64,000 bases of DNA, from assembly GCA_014529385.2 (NCBI GenBank), contig CM043969.1:18774446-18838445 (forward strand), read 5' to 3'. The position numbers were made by a program, and so were the translations under genes. The notes under the pieces are model-generated. The model was not told where the DNA came from, searched no databases, and was given only the letters and a program-made list of their open reading frames with translations. The DNA is from Adiantum capillus-veneris. Lineage: Eukaryota > Streptophyta > Polypodiopsida > Polypodiales > Pteridaceae. Positions 21,664-33,833 of this stretch are shown here, one piece after another (position 1 is the stretch's first letter; every line of letters starts with the position of its first letter).

Positions 21664-21990
21664 AAAGCAAGCTTGACGTGATGAGAACTTGAGCACTCAC
21701 ATAGAGTATGATTCTCAAAATTTCAAATTTGAAAGGGACATAATGTACATATACAAAGAGAGCTTCCACAATGCCTCAATGTTATGTACTCAATTAAGGG
21801 GAGCATGAGCTACACACGATGGTTACTATGGTGTGGTGTGGATATGTGAATAGGCTCAATAATCTAAAGCAAGCTTGATGTGATGAGAAGTTGGGCACTT
21901 GAGTAGGTTATAAAGCTCAGAATCTCAAATTTACAAGGGACATAATATGCATACACAAAGGGACTTTTTCCAATACCACAAAATTGTATC
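21664..21990 (+). repeat. Diverged direct duplication, period about 200 bp
   Basis: 21664-21800 and 21864-21990 share AAAGCAAGCTTGA-GTGATGAGAA, TCTCAAATTT-AAGGGACATAAT and CATACACAAAG-like blocks with many substitutions. No coding content. Confidence 0.7.
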
Positions 21991-22097
21991 TTGCATCTAA
22001 GACAAATGGCTACTATTGTGCAAAATGTGTATAAGAGAATATGATAAATCATGTAAAATATTAGCTCTCCTCTCCCAAGGAAAAAATAATTTTTGTA

Positions 22098-22101
<4 letters not shown>

Positions 22102-22149
<48 letters not shown>
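22102..22149 (+). repeat. (GA)n microsatellite, 48 bp
   Basis: Uninterrupted GA run about 110 bp right of the 21.66-21.99 kb duplication. Confidence 0.97.
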
Positions 22150-22153
<4 letters not shown>

Positions 22154-24159
22154 GGATACTTACAATGTCAAGTTGCTTTTCTTCCATTATTGGAAAAAGG
22201 GCAAAGGGAAGCAATTTATGATTGCTTGAAGTGTATTTATTACTTGTGCAGTGATGAGACATGGATGTAGGCAAGAGTAGATGAGTATGTATGTCAAATG
22301 TGGAGTTTGGGGTCATAAAATTTGTTTTTGCTGCATGTGAATTGGGATGCTTGAAATTATCCAAAGTGTATGTTTATGGGGTAATTATGTAGTGCTCAAA
22401 GTGCTCTCCAAGCTTGTGCTTACATCTCACTAATCAAAGCCAGAAGTTATACGTACTTGATGGGTCTGTAGCTTGTAGACTAGCTTTGGAATGCAGTGGT
22501 CAAATTTAGCTCGCCAAGGTTTTGATTGGTAGTCATATTGAGCTACAAGACATGCTTTATAACACTTGAATTGCGTTTAAATTGGCCCACTTGTCCTTAA
22601 AATAGTATGATGAATGGTTTTTGTGATTTTTGGGTTTCATTGGATGGGGAAAATCAATGCAATGATGGGTTATTTTAATTGTCTTGTGAAAAAAATTGAA
22701 GCTCAAGATATGGGCGATGAGATTGGAAACCTGACAAGTTTTCAAGCCAGAATTTTGGTACTAGAGGAGGATTCCAAGGTCAAATGATCTCATTTCTAAT
22801 ATTTTTTGTGGCCTTGTGGACAACTTTGAAGCCTCAAAAGATAGGTGAGTGTGTGTGTGGGGGGGGACTCTCACAAAGCCACATGGCATGCTAATAGCCC
22901 ACATTTTTTTTCCCTTGGATGTCAACACTATATATAAAGCAATGGCCACTCCTCATTTGTATCCAAAGAGAAGGAAAAAGAGCTCCCATTTCCATGCCCC
23001 CATGGCGGGCATGCCTCTTACAAGTGGAGAGGCTGTGTGGGCCATGTCATCATGAGCTATTGATTATGCATTGGATGACAAAATTCACATGTGGGCGCTC
23101 ACAATTGGGCTACCCGTTTTGCTTGAGAAGGTGGAGTGGAGTTGTTGCATGGACTTTGTTGTCATGAACTTGTGGTGCTAGCAAGGGTGTGTCATTATGC
23201 ATTGGGACATGCGGGTTCCCATAGATGGGGGCACCCCTTGTGCTTAAGAAGGTGGATTTTCCATGTTGGGGGCTCCAGTTGGCAAGTAAGGGGCTGAATC
23301 TTTTTGGGTATAGGAAGGGGAAGGCAACGATGGCACGGTTATTGCCCCCACCACTCCCCCTTGCTTTGGACCTCAAGTGAATATTTTAAGGATTTATTAG
23401 AATGTACATGAAAAGGAGAAAAGAGGGGAGAGATCGCTCTATTATTTTGCATTTGTTTTCTTTGGGGAAGGAAACAACGACAAGCTTGAAAGGTGGGAAG
23501 GGGACACCATCTCTCTCTTGTGTGGAGAAGCTCAAGGGGAGACTCCATTTCTCTTACTCTCAGATTTGTTTTGGGTGTCAAAGAAGCTCAATGGAAGAAG
23601 AAGTATGCCATCTCTCTATATCTCTTTATCAAACTCTTGGTTGGCAAGGAGAAGAAGAAGGGTGGAAAGAAGCTCAAAGAAAAGGAGGAGAACTCCATCT
23701 TGCCCTTGCTCTCTATCAATCTCTTTGGATCTCACTCTTTCATGTGGAAACAAAGACTCTCTCTCTTGTTCCAATCTCAGATAAGAAGAAGGGAAGAAGA
23801 CCTAGTTTTTGTAGCTATTTTTGTTGGATCAAGCATTGAAGACCGACAAAGAGAACAAGATTGCATGTTTCCCTTCTTGGGGGTGAAGAAGGACAAAGAA
23901 CAGAGAAGAAAAGAGGGTAAATTGGGTATTTGAGCTGGGTTCCCTCTCTCTCACTTTTGCTTTGGCTCTTTGTATTGAATTTTGCTTACTCGCATCTATG
24001 GAGAACCTCAATCTTGTAGTCTATATGGATTATTTACCTTTAGGTGTGCATCACAATTGAGCACACTTAGAGCATATTTCATCAATTATTTGTGTTTTCT
24101 TTCTAATTCAAGGTTACAGCCTTCAATTTGATTTTTCAATAGCATTTCTTATGTCATAC

Positions 24160-24164
<5 letters not shown>
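22150..24164. other. Unassigned region, possibly an old LTR or leader
   Basis: No gene recognised. A TATA-like TATATATAAA at 22929-22938 precedes a purine/pyrimidine-skewed stretch rich in CTC and GAAG triplets (23400-23950). Several overlapping frames are open there, which reflects composition and not a protein I can name. A diverged duplication (period about 128 bp) joins 23064-23138 and 23192-23260 around TATGCATTGG and CTT(G/A)AGAAGGTGGA. Confidence 0.4.

Positions 24165-24210
<46 letters not shown>
24165..24210 (+). repeat. (CT)n microsatellite
   Basis: Uninterrupted CT run of about 23 units. Confidence 0.97.
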
Positions 24211-24212
<2 letters not shown>

Positions 24213-25130
24213 ACATTTTTGAGCCTAATCTTACAATTCCCTTCATTTAAAAATCCCTTCATGTCCAAAGATGTAATTTTGATTATTCATACAAGAATGT
24301 AAAGTCAAATTTCAAGATATGTGTAGGAGAGGTATTGGGACAACATTGATAAGATATAGAGTAATTCTAAATAAAAAATAGTTAGGTCAAATATGTCTTG
24401 TAGATAATCACAATTTTGATAAGTTGTCAAAAGGGGGACTTGACACTATAGGCATGTGGCATTAGTCACTGTCTTTCATCCTATAAGTTTGGTCACATTT
24501 GGACTTTATGCTTGGTGAATGGGCGAGGTTTTCTTGTGAATGTTTTGATTATTTTTTGTTGTCTGACATGCAGTTGAGTGTAGCTTTTGAGTAGATAAGG
24601 ATTGAGTGTTTTTTCAAGAGCTTGAAAACCTCTTGTAGCCCCATGCACTAGTCATTTCTTATACTACCACGATATGACATTTATGTATGTGGTTCTCATT
24701 ACCTCTATAATAAGATAGAGAGGCTTGGCAACCAGTGAGCTTACATTTTGGTGCTGTTGATGGGGAAGTGGTGACTTAAACTAGAGAAAACCTCAGTATC
24801 AAATATTATTTTCCAATACTTCCTCTAGTTCACCTAGAGTAAAACATTATCTTTTACGATTGAGGTGTGCCAACTTCAAATGTGTAGAGGACTTGGGAGT
24901 AGTCATACTTGTTCAGGATCTTTTAAGCTTAGATTAGGTTGATTTCAAGTGGTTGACAATATAAGCTATACCAGATTTTGAAAATTGACACTCAATTCAT
25001 AGGAAAACAAGAAAAAGAACTGATGTTTGTGGACACTTTTCACTACCTTCTTGCTGATTTGACTAGGAGTAGGGTAAGTAGATATCAAGATGGAGTTCCA
25101 ACCTATATTACCCTCTAAATTTTCATCAGT
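24211..25130. other. Non-coding interval
   Basis: AT-rich sequence with no open frame or motif that I can support. Confidence 0.5.
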
Positions 25131-26520
25131 AATGTGCTTTATGAAATTTCAAAATTTTCAGGTTCCGGAGTCATAAGGTAAGTTAGAGAGACCACAAAAC
25201 AACATTTTTGGTCAAAATCAATTGGTCTTAGAAAAGCTATGAAAACTCATCGATAAGTCAAACCAGCTTTTGAAGAGGATTTCAAAGTGTGGCTAAAAAA
25301 GAGATTATCATATTTTCAATGATAAATGCATGAAAATTTGAACTTTTCTAGACACAAGTACTTGCAATATGGTATATAAGACCTAAATGGCATCAAAATT
25401 CCAAAAACGTTATAGTTTTAGGCCTGTAGATAATAAGGGTGTTTTTTTTAGTCTTGAAACTAGACTTTTAGCTTGAGTGTATCTTGTCTAGGTGATATGT
25501 AAACTCGTTAGTGAAGCTCTAAAAGGTTTGAATTCATTCAACTATGACATTTGAGCCAAACCACCTTCCACCTTTGACCAACAGGTAATTGAAGGTAAGT
25601 ATATTCAAAACTGTACATAATTGGGTAAAACCTCTTGACAAGTCTTAAAATACCTTGTGCTAGCTGTGTGAGTTGTAAAAAATTATAAAACTTGCAAATC
25701 TAGACACCTTGATAATAACCGTGCTTATTATCTTCTGAATGAAATGTGCAAAATTTTCATCCTTTGGCAATACCACAAGCTAGAACATAGTGTATCAAGA
25801 CCCTGATTCAAGTTTAAAGTCAATTGGAGTTGTAAATTGTCAGTTGGGCCTAGATTTCATTGAAGTCATAGCAGACACAAAATTGGGCTCAAAAATGTAA
25901 AAACTGAACCAAACTTCATAAAACTTGACAAGTGACTTGTTTATAGTGTAAACATCTAGTGCAAATAAAAAAAAGTGGAAAAACCCTTCATTTTGACTTG
26001 AGAGATAATAAGCATGCTTATTATCTCATGCCCTGAAAATTCAATTTTTTGAAAAATTTTATAGAGGGCTTGATCTAGGGAAGTAATAGAGTGCATGTGT
26101 GAATCTCAAGTGATTTGGAATAGTTTGGGTTTGATAGCCACCTGAATTGCATCAAAGACTTCTAGACATTGAAACTATTGGAAAATTGGGCTAAACTTGC
26201 CCAAAATTTTTAAAAAGTGATTCATAGCTTATTGAACATACACTTGACCAATGAAAATTTACAAAAAAAAGTAAAAAATAATGTTTTTTTATAACCAGTA
26301 GGATGCTTATTATCTCTTGTTATATAGAGAGATCAAATTTGACATTTTTTGGTTTACAACTTAGAAGACCTATCATACAAATAGCTTGAAATTTTTTGAG
26401 TCATTTGGACACGGTTTGCTATTGAAAACCGAGTTTATAGAAACTGAAGGTTGCAGATTAGTACTTTGGCTATTATTACAAATTTGGGACCGAAAATTTT
26501 GACTAGGAGTCATTGTACAT
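25131..26520 (+). repeat. Degenerate tandem array, period about 285 bp
   Basis: Four to five diverged units. A landmark at the same phase reads GATAATAAGGGTG (25428), GATAATAACCGTGCTTATTATCTT (25711), GATAATAAGCATGCTTATTATCTC (26003) and AGGATGCTTATTATCTCT (26290). Between landmarks, AATTGGGCT, CTTGACAAGT and GAAAATTTT blocks recur. Units differ heavily, so the array is old or under weak homogenisation. It has no coding potential. Confidence 0.6.
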
Positions 26521-27329
26521 AATTGCAGCTAAGTATATTTTTGAGCTTATTAGATTGATCGAGATCAAGCTTGAGTTGATAGTAGCCAGTTTGGGATTGC
26601 AACAATTGAAATGGACAGGTATTCAATTTCATTGAGCATTATTGATCTTTATGTACCTCAGATCAAGATGTCTACTAGAAAATCAAATATTTAGTAGAGA
26701 GACCAAGAGTAGAGTGTCCACTGAGGAGAGGGGATTGTTAGAGACCAAAGTTGAAGAAGTGCTACACACTTACTTCGACTCTAGTTCAAAAATGTCTTCA
26801 TTTTTTATTCATTTGGGTATTGTAACCTCGCTCAGGTTCAACCATATATTGACCTCCTATAAGACCTATGAACATGGGGCTCATATTTATTTGGATCTTT
26901 TTTTTTTCAAAACTCAAAGATGTGAGTGAAGCTATATAAACACAAGCAAAAAATATACATCACAAGCTCTGTTCACAATCCGAGCCAGAGCTACCCAAGA
27001 GTCATAACGTAATCATCGACTAAAACATAACATCAAGTAGCTAGTCAAACAAAATTTGACACACCTACATCTTAGTGTACTTAATGGATCTCTAAAAAAA
27101 CAAGTGACAAAATCACAAGGCATTCCTACAAGATAAAAGATGAGCAAATATATGAGGAGTACATAAGGTAAAACATGAGCAAGTATATGAAGTGTATGTG
27201 AAGTAGAGCTTGTGGCTAGGAAATTTGTATAAAGAATAACGTTTATCAAAAAAGTAATAAGACTTAACTCATCACACCTTGACTATTCACACCTTGACTA
27301 TTCGGTGCAAGTTACACAACTTTGTAACA
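26521..27329. other. Non-coding interval
   Basis: No gene supported. A TATA-like CTATATAAAC at 26931-26940 is present, but no coding frame follows. Confidence 0.4.
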
Positions 27330-27612
27330 AGTTGGAAAATCACAATGGTGTACAGAAAGAAGAAGATAAGAAAGAGTCTGTAACCTACTACTCATGTCTC
27401 TCTTTATAGAATTAGAAAAACAAACGTTAACTATCTTTCACACGACCTACATGTACATAAGACAATGCTTAGTTAATGCCCCTTTACGAAAAAAAAACTT
27501 TTCCAGCAACAGCTTGTTATATGTGGCTACAACTGGGCAATTTTCTCTGATCGTCCACAATTTCTCCCAAGAACTCATGCTAAACCGTGCCTTTATGCAG
27601 GCCAACAACTAG
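27330..27612 (+). repeat. Dispersed repeat copy 1
   Basis: About 280 bp matching the reverse complement of 52150-52520: both contain GGAAAAT-ACAATGGT-TACA, GAAAGAG-GTGT-like, TGCTTAGTTAATG(C/T)CCCT and CACAATT(T/G)CTCCCAAGA blocks. It translates in part (QCLVNAPLRKK / RCLVNVPLRRK), but neither copy has a convincing protein. Probably an LTR or other transposon fragment. Confidence 0.65.
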
Positions 27613-28711
27613 TGAAAAATTCACTAGAGCTATCATAACCTCAACTACAACTAAAATTTATTATAATCATCTCTTTAGAGATAGGTACTCTTCACATTTT
27701 GTATGTATATAATGAGATGGAGTCACCAAGCTTACCAATCATGAGATACACCTCTCTAAAAACAAGTGAAGGATTTACTACACTCCACCAATTTTCAACT
27801 TCCAAAGTAAGCAAAAAAAAAAAAAAAAGTATCATTGAAAAATAATGTAAATGTCAAGGAAAGGTTCATCTTAGCTTGGGCTAGAACTTGCGTTAAAACT
27901 TCAAATTATTTGAATGCAAGGAAGAGAAGAAAAAACTGTTGCAAATTTACACAAAGTATTGTTAGATCTTCATGGTAGCATCTTAACAAGGAGTAAATTA
28001 GACCACTTAGGACCACTTTCTTGCACAATGCCAACAATGCCTTGCTCATTTAGCCCTGAAGGATAAGCAGTTGTTCCCCCACAGCATGCTACAAATTCAA
28101 TCACATTCATCCAAAAAACAAGCAAAACATCATCTTTAGACTTTAATTGGTTTTCTAACTTCTTAATGGCAACAATTTCTCAATGTTCTCAAAAAAATTT
28201 CAATAAAGGAGAAGATACTCAAAAGTAACAATGGACTATGAATTTGCAAGTTCATAGCATGATAAGAAAGTATGTGTGTGCTTATTGCATAAGTAGAATG
28301 GCAAGACGATCTTTGCGTGTTTCTTTTGCAGCAACAAAATCCAAAGGCCTTCAACGAGCCTTGAGCTACATTTAGTATAGAGGAAATTATGGCCATTAAA
28401 GTTTTTGAAATCCAAAATCGACGTTCCATTGCAGGGCACAGACTTGTCCAGAAGTTTAGCTTCCATTAGTAAGCCTTGAAATAAAGCATGTTAAGACATA
28501 GCAAGAAGAGAAAACAATGAGGTTTTTCAAAGTAGGAACTTCTTTCCTGAGGGAAGTATTGTACAAGAAACCTCGTATGTTCATCGGACAGACCGTATAT
28601 GTACAGAGGAAGACATAAAAATGAGAAGGGGAAGGATTTTATATAGGGATGGAGCCTCTCTCTATATTATGGAGAGAAATGCAATACAAGAGCCTGCAAA
28701 ATGGAAAAGCC
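27613..28711. other. Non-coding interval and possible 3' flank of the phosphoribulokinase pseudogene
   Basis: No supported gene. 28480-28711 lies directly downstream (- strand) of the pseudogene stop and may be its former 3' UTR. Confidence 0.4.
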
Positions 28712-29850
28712 TTAGGCCTTCACAGTTTCTAGGCTTGCACCTTCCTTGGCAATGATACCCTCATAGACCTCTCGGATCTTCAATGGTTTAGAAGAAGCCA
28801 ATGCCATTGTGACCACCTGGGTAGTCGGCATGCTTTAGCATTTGCTATGTGATCTCTCCATAGAATTTGCTTGAAATGTTGCTCAAATGTCTCTCAACAT
28901 AAATAAGCTCCTCTAGATTGTCAAATTTTCTATCCATCTTAAGGCATTCACCTGGATGCACAAAACAAATCGAGGATATGTTGGTAATGTAGGCACAACA
29001 AATAACATTATGATCAACGATACGAATGCTCTGCAAGCATATTCTATCATAACAACCCCCAGACTTGGAACCATTTGTCGCAATGCGCATAAGCATATGC
29101 AACATAGGCAAGCACTGCCTATTCCTAAGCGCTACATAGACATATGCATATGCCTATGTAATGCTTATGCATGGGCATATGTATATGCAATATAGCCATG
29201 CGCAAACATATCGATGTGCACAAAACATACCTCATTATGTAGTACGTATCAAAACCATAGAAGAACTTGAGTCAAGGTAGGAGCATGTGAGTTTTTGGCC
29301 ACAAGGTGCCCAAAAGTTGGTTGAACCTTCATAAAAAAAATGCACGTGTTTGAAGGGAGGCACATCCTCTTTCATTATCATGCGCATACCGTAGGACTTT
29401 GCCCTTCTTGTCATCCAGAATCAATTGTGTGGGCAACACTTGGATCACTACATCTTCATACTACTTTCAAGGGTCTGCATTCATCACAAATTTAGATTGT
29501 ACCATGGCCTTGGGAGATCACAATGATACAAGAAGATATCACCAGCTACATACCTATGAAGGCATTAAAGTCAGGCTTCCTTGCTGCATGCTTGCCTTGC
29601 TGCTCTCCAAACTATGTCCGCATTCTGCCATGTCTTGCTGCAGAAGGAAAGCGAGTCAGGTTGGATCAAGTATAGACCTGAGACATGAACATTGAAAGTT
29701 TTCAACAGTACTGGCAATAGCTACTCAAGTATCTACCTAGATCTCCAAGCAAACTTGACTTCATCACTGATGTCGAGGTAAATGCTGAAATCAAGAGGCT
29801 CCTGCAACTCGAGCATCGAACCTGCCGGGCTGCCCATCAGTGATAATCAA
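28712..29850 (-). pseudogene. Phosphoribulokinase pseudogene, C-terminal exons only
   Basis: Phosphoribulokinase makes ribulose-1,5-bisphosphate in the chloroplast Calvin cycle. Four exon-like blocks with GT...AG borders remain: 29850-29737 (GRFDARV, FSIYLDISDEVKFAW), 29637-29554 (DMAECGHSLES, KPDFNAFI), 29474-29231 (VLPTQLILDDKKGKVLR, PCGQKLTCSY) and 28951-28712 (KFDNLEELIYVERHLSN, FYGEIT, QMLKHADYPG, KIREVYEGIIA). The intervening introns are 99, 79 and 279 bp. The intron between FI and DP is in phase 1 as expected for a real splice. Retained introns show a DNA-level copy, not a retrocopy. In-frame stops (TAG, TGA, TAG, TAG, TAA) and at least three frameshifts rule out function. The catalytic N-terminal half is absent. 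Confidence 0.88.
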
Positions 29851-30169
29851 CTGTATGCCAACAAAAGAATGCTTGGATTATCAATAGAAAATGCACTTTG
29901 GGATAAAAGCGATGCGTAGCTCATACATAGGAGGATAAAGCCTAGGAAAAATAAGGCTCAATATCATTCCATTGATCAAGCCTTTGCGGCTCCTCAATAG
30001 AGGACGATTGGTACTGCCATGCCACTGATTCTGATTCTATACACATATTTCCTTTCAACTATTGGATTTCTAAACATTACCATGGGCAGTGCCTCCATCG
30101 TCATTGTGACGGCCTTGTTTAGTATTCTCTCTCTAACCTTTTTTTATGTCTATCCATGCATATCTTTTG

Positions 30170-30170
<1 letters not shown>

Positions 30171-30259
<89 letters not shown>
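30171..30259 (+). repeat. (TC)n(AC)n compound microsatellite
   Basis: TC run 30171-30194 joined directly to an AC run to 30259. Confidence 0.97.
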
Positions 30260-30263
<4 letters not shown>

Positions 30264-30359
30264 CACAGGCTAGGGCAGGTTTTTTTGCTAATCTTTTTGG
30301 AAGATGATGATGCATTTGTGCAATAAGTAAATACACAAGACCAGGTTTTCTTGATGCGG

Positions 30360-31410
30360 TAATGTTCTGTAGGTCCCTTGGGCCTTCAACGGGTCATCCA
30401 TCAAGCTCTTTTAGGTGATTGTGTGTGGAATGCATCCCCTCAATAGGACATCCATCAAGCTCTTTTCGGTGATCACGTGTGGCATGCAGTCAGGACAACA
30501 AGAGCCTTGGCAAATTCCTTGGTCTTCAACAGGCAATCCATCAGGCTGTTGTAGGTGACTACGTCTGGCATGCATCCCTTCTTCTCCACCCGAGTCAGTA
30601 TATCAAGAGCATTAAGCATTTCCTCAGCCTTCAAGAGGCAATCCACCAGGCCGATGTAGGTGAACACGATTTGGGAGCATCCCTTCTTCTCTATCTGAGT
30701 CTGGGAAGCATCCCCTCTTCTCCATTTGAGACAGTATGGAAAGAGCCTTGTCAATCTCCTTGGCCTTCAGCAGACCGTCCATCAGACTGTTGTAGGTGCC
30801 TGTGTCTACAATGCATCCCCTCCTCCCCATCTGAGTCACTATAGGTTGTTGTACTCCCCCCATCTGAGTAGAGCTTTGTGGAGTTCCTTGGCCTTCAACA
30901 AGCCATCTACTAGGTTGGTATATGTGACCTCATTTGGGATGCATCCCTTTGTCTCCATTTGAGTCAGTACAACTGGAGCCTTGTTCGTTTCCTTGGCCTT
31001 CAACAGGCCATCCATCAGGTTATTGTACGTTGGCATGCATTCCCTCCTCCTCAATTTGAGTAAATACCACAAGAGTCTTGTCAACCTTACTTGGCCTTCA
31101 ATAGGCCGCCCCTCATGTTGGTGTAGGTGATCCCATTTAGAATGCATCCCCTAGTCTCCATTTGAATCAACACAACCAGAGCTTTGTGGAGTTCAACATG
31201 CCATTTATAAGAATGCTAAAAGTGGAGACATCTCGCTGGATTCCCATTCCATCCATGTGGCCATACAGAGGCAGAGCTTCGCCTAGAAACTCTGACAATA
31301 ACATCGGTAGCGATTTACTGACAGGAGTACGAGCAAGGCTGTAGCCAACCATGACATGCAAAGGGGCATTGCAAGTGTAAACATCAGAACAGGCACAGGA
31401 CATGAAGGGC
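30360..31410 (-). pseudogene. PPR (pentatricopeptide repeat) pseudogene
   Basis: PPR proteins bind organelle RNA. About eight degenerate 35-residue P-type repeats occur on the - strand, with motifs such as VTYNSLMDCLLKTKEFAKAL, GTYNSLMDGLLKAKEIDKAL, VTYTNLVDGLLKAKELHKAL and EKKGCMPD. The N-terminal-most unit (VSTFSILINGML, about 31170-31220) is more diverged. Frames switch several times and some repeats are shortened, so no continuous protein exists. Adjacent repeats are very alike at DNA level, suggesting recent internal duplication before decay. A 96-residue frame at 31702-31992 (- strand, basic and serine-containing N-terminus) might be the former transit-peptide exon; that is inference. 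Confidence 0.82.
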
Positions 31411-31992
31411 ATGGAAAAGAAGGGGTGCTTGGCAAGCTTGCCTCACCCAAATGCTTAATCAAGGCACTAAAAAAGTGGCTTGGAAGCGGCAGAGGTGACC
31501 CCTTGGAGCAGGGGACAAATGTGGGAGTTGGGGTGGGCGAGTAAGGAAGGTGGCCAGGGCTTTTGAGTTGGAGAGGTCACCAACCAAGAAGGGAGCACAA
31601 CTGCATGCCCATCGAAAGAGGCACAAGGAAATGTAGGGAGGGATGCGAGGATGAAGAAGCACTTGCGATAGAACCATGGGAGCAACATCATGTGAGAGAA
31701 ATTAGAATGTGGGCAAGGTCGGATGGGGTCTATGAAGGCTCCTTGGAAAGAAGTGTGGCAGATCTGTCAGCAATGCAACTCCATGCGTAAACCTGCTGTC
31801 GGTGAGAGAATCGCTACAACAGAGAAGTCTTGGAGCCTCTCCCTCTTGCAATGGATCATTGTGACCACAAAAGCATACATTCAAGGCAGCACTCTTTCGC
31901 AATAAGCGCCATGGCGTTCTCCTTCCCAAGCTTAGATAAAACGCTCGATGTCGCTCTCTTTTCAACATCCTCAGACTCGCTGCATCCACCAA

Positions 31993-33200
31993 GAAAGCGT
32001 GTGCGTGTGTTTCGTTTTTGTGCTCTCTAAAATAAAAAATAAAAAATAATTAGAATTGATTATTGGACCACAGCGCACCTGTAGCCGTAGGCTGTAGCAA
32101 AAAATTCAGAGAGCTAGACTCTAGAGAGAGAGAGAGAGGGAGAAGCTCGACTCTCAAGCTATTTCCAGCTAGCAAATAACTGAAGCCACATTTCAATTCC
32201 TTTCCATTATTTTTATTACACTCTTATGATACCCTCTCTGTCCTTTAATAATCACTCCAGAGTCCGCCTTGTCTTTCATCCAATCACAAAAATTTTCAAT
32301 TTTTATCTTCAAAAATATTTTTAGCCAACAAAAAAGAGAACTGAGCTCTACGGAGGAATGCCAAAAACTAAACTGGAAGAATGCCAAAAACTTCTCAAGA
32401 TGAAAAGGTCACTCTTGAAATTTGTGGAGCCACCCATTTTATGCTAAGTCTTTATCATTTAACTTCTAAGGCTTTAGTTTCATGCTTTCAAAGGGACAAC
32501 CCAAAATCCTTTCTTTGGTAAATGAGCATTCACTTCATATTTCAAAACTCAAAACATGTCCATCCTTAGATTTACACACTCTTCATTTAAATGAGTACCC
32601 ACTATTTTATTTCAACCAATCAGTAATTTTGGTCTATCAAAACAGTTTGAAATTACAACTCAATCTTTTTTCTATTTTAGTCAGCAAAAAGAGAATGCAT
32701 CTCTATAACCTTTGCTCTTTGGGCATGCCAAAACAAAAAAAAAAAAGGCTTAAGAAAGCCTCTAATGGCTTGAAAACGCTAGAGGAAAGAAACTTAAGAA
32801 AGAAAACACAAATGCATAAGGTACATTTTACCATCTTTATTTGCACACAAAAAGTATTTTGACTTTTCAGCTCCATAGTCTTTTCATTTTGTAAACTCAC
32901 ACTTCACTTATGCACTGAAGATTTTCATTTTGTAAACTCACCCTTCACTTATGCACTAGAGATGTTTTGAAAGGATTTTTAATTTTTCAAGATAGGGAGA
33001 CCTAATAGTCTCTAGTCTCAAATCGCAATCTTCTCTCTCTTTCTCTGTCTCTCTCTCTCTCTTCCCTGGCAAAAGACATAGGGTCAAATCAAATTGTTCC
33101 AATGAATTAAAATACAAAACGAGTTGAGAGTGTGATTTATAAAAAAAAAACATTGTGAGTAGATTGTATTGATAAGACCAAAAAATTACAAATTCATGTC
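31993..33200. other. Non-coding interval with a small tandem duplication
   Basis: No gene. A 43-bp unit (TTTTCATTTTGTAAACTCAC...TTATGCACT) occurs twice in tandem at about 32880-32960. A CT-rich stretch lies at 33030-33062. Confidence 0.6.
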
Positions 33201-33833
33201 ATGACATCTTCAAAGAATCATAGATACATTGGCTCAGGGGGAAACCACCCCACAACAATGGAAGAGCCCACACTTTCACCCATACAAGTTTGTCATTGCA
33301 GCACCCCTAGTCTTGTTCCACTCCTTATAGCTCCTTTGTTTTCCAATGGCGATGATCGTTACCCTGCTTTCTTGGACTATCTCTATGAACTTATCTATTT
33401 CCATGGAGTTGTCAAAGATATGATAGTTGCTTGGTCTTTGCGATTTGTTCTGCATTGTGAGCATCTATCTGGACCAATTCCCTTGGCAAGAACCTTCAAT
33501 CCAGTCACCATAGATCTCCAAAGCACCTTCAATAAGAAAACTTTCATCCCATGTGGCGATTGAGAGATCCATATGTTCTTCATGACCATCTCCCATCTTG
33601 AACCTAGTCAGTTTTTGCCCCACTACTTGTTAAGTGGGAAGAACCTATCTTTTGAAGCTGTAAGGGTGAGATACACATCCTTAGTTTGTGGTTTCAAGAA
33701 AATGTATATTCATAGGCCATTACCAGGCTTTCCACTCGAACTTGGATTCACAGTTCTTGATAAATACCACGTGGTAAGCCGTTATAGGGCTCTGTTGATT
33801 AGTAATATTTTTGTCCCATTGGGGTTAAATTGA
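33201..33833 (+). pseudogene. Unrecognised reading frame interrupted by one TGA
   Basis: Two frames (33201-33563, 120 aa; 33573-33833, 86 aa) are in the same phase, separated only by a TGA at 33561-33563, giving a 210-codon stretch. It contains YPAFLDYLYELIYFHGVV, SLRFVLHCEHLSGPIPLA and GFPLELGFTVLDKYHVV. I do not recognise a family. It lies about 160 bp beyond the poly-A end of the 34-39.8 kb LINE. It may be an exon or gene fragment, or chance. Confidence 0.3.

Noticed and set aside
21393-22149. The two nearby GA runs flanking the 21.66-21.99 kb repeats as a CRISPR-like array
   Set aside because: Simple dinucleotide runs and a diverged duplication in a plant nuclear context; no regular repeats and spacers.
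23402-23933. Three overlapping frames of 88-146 codons in a purine-rich stretch
   Set aside because: Open because of skewed composition (GAAG/CTC); no motif, and all three frames are open together.
28712-29850. Phosphoribulokinase as a working gene rescued by stop-codon-removing RNA editing
   Set aside because: At least three frameshifts and absence of the N-terminal catalytic half cannot be repaired by base editing.
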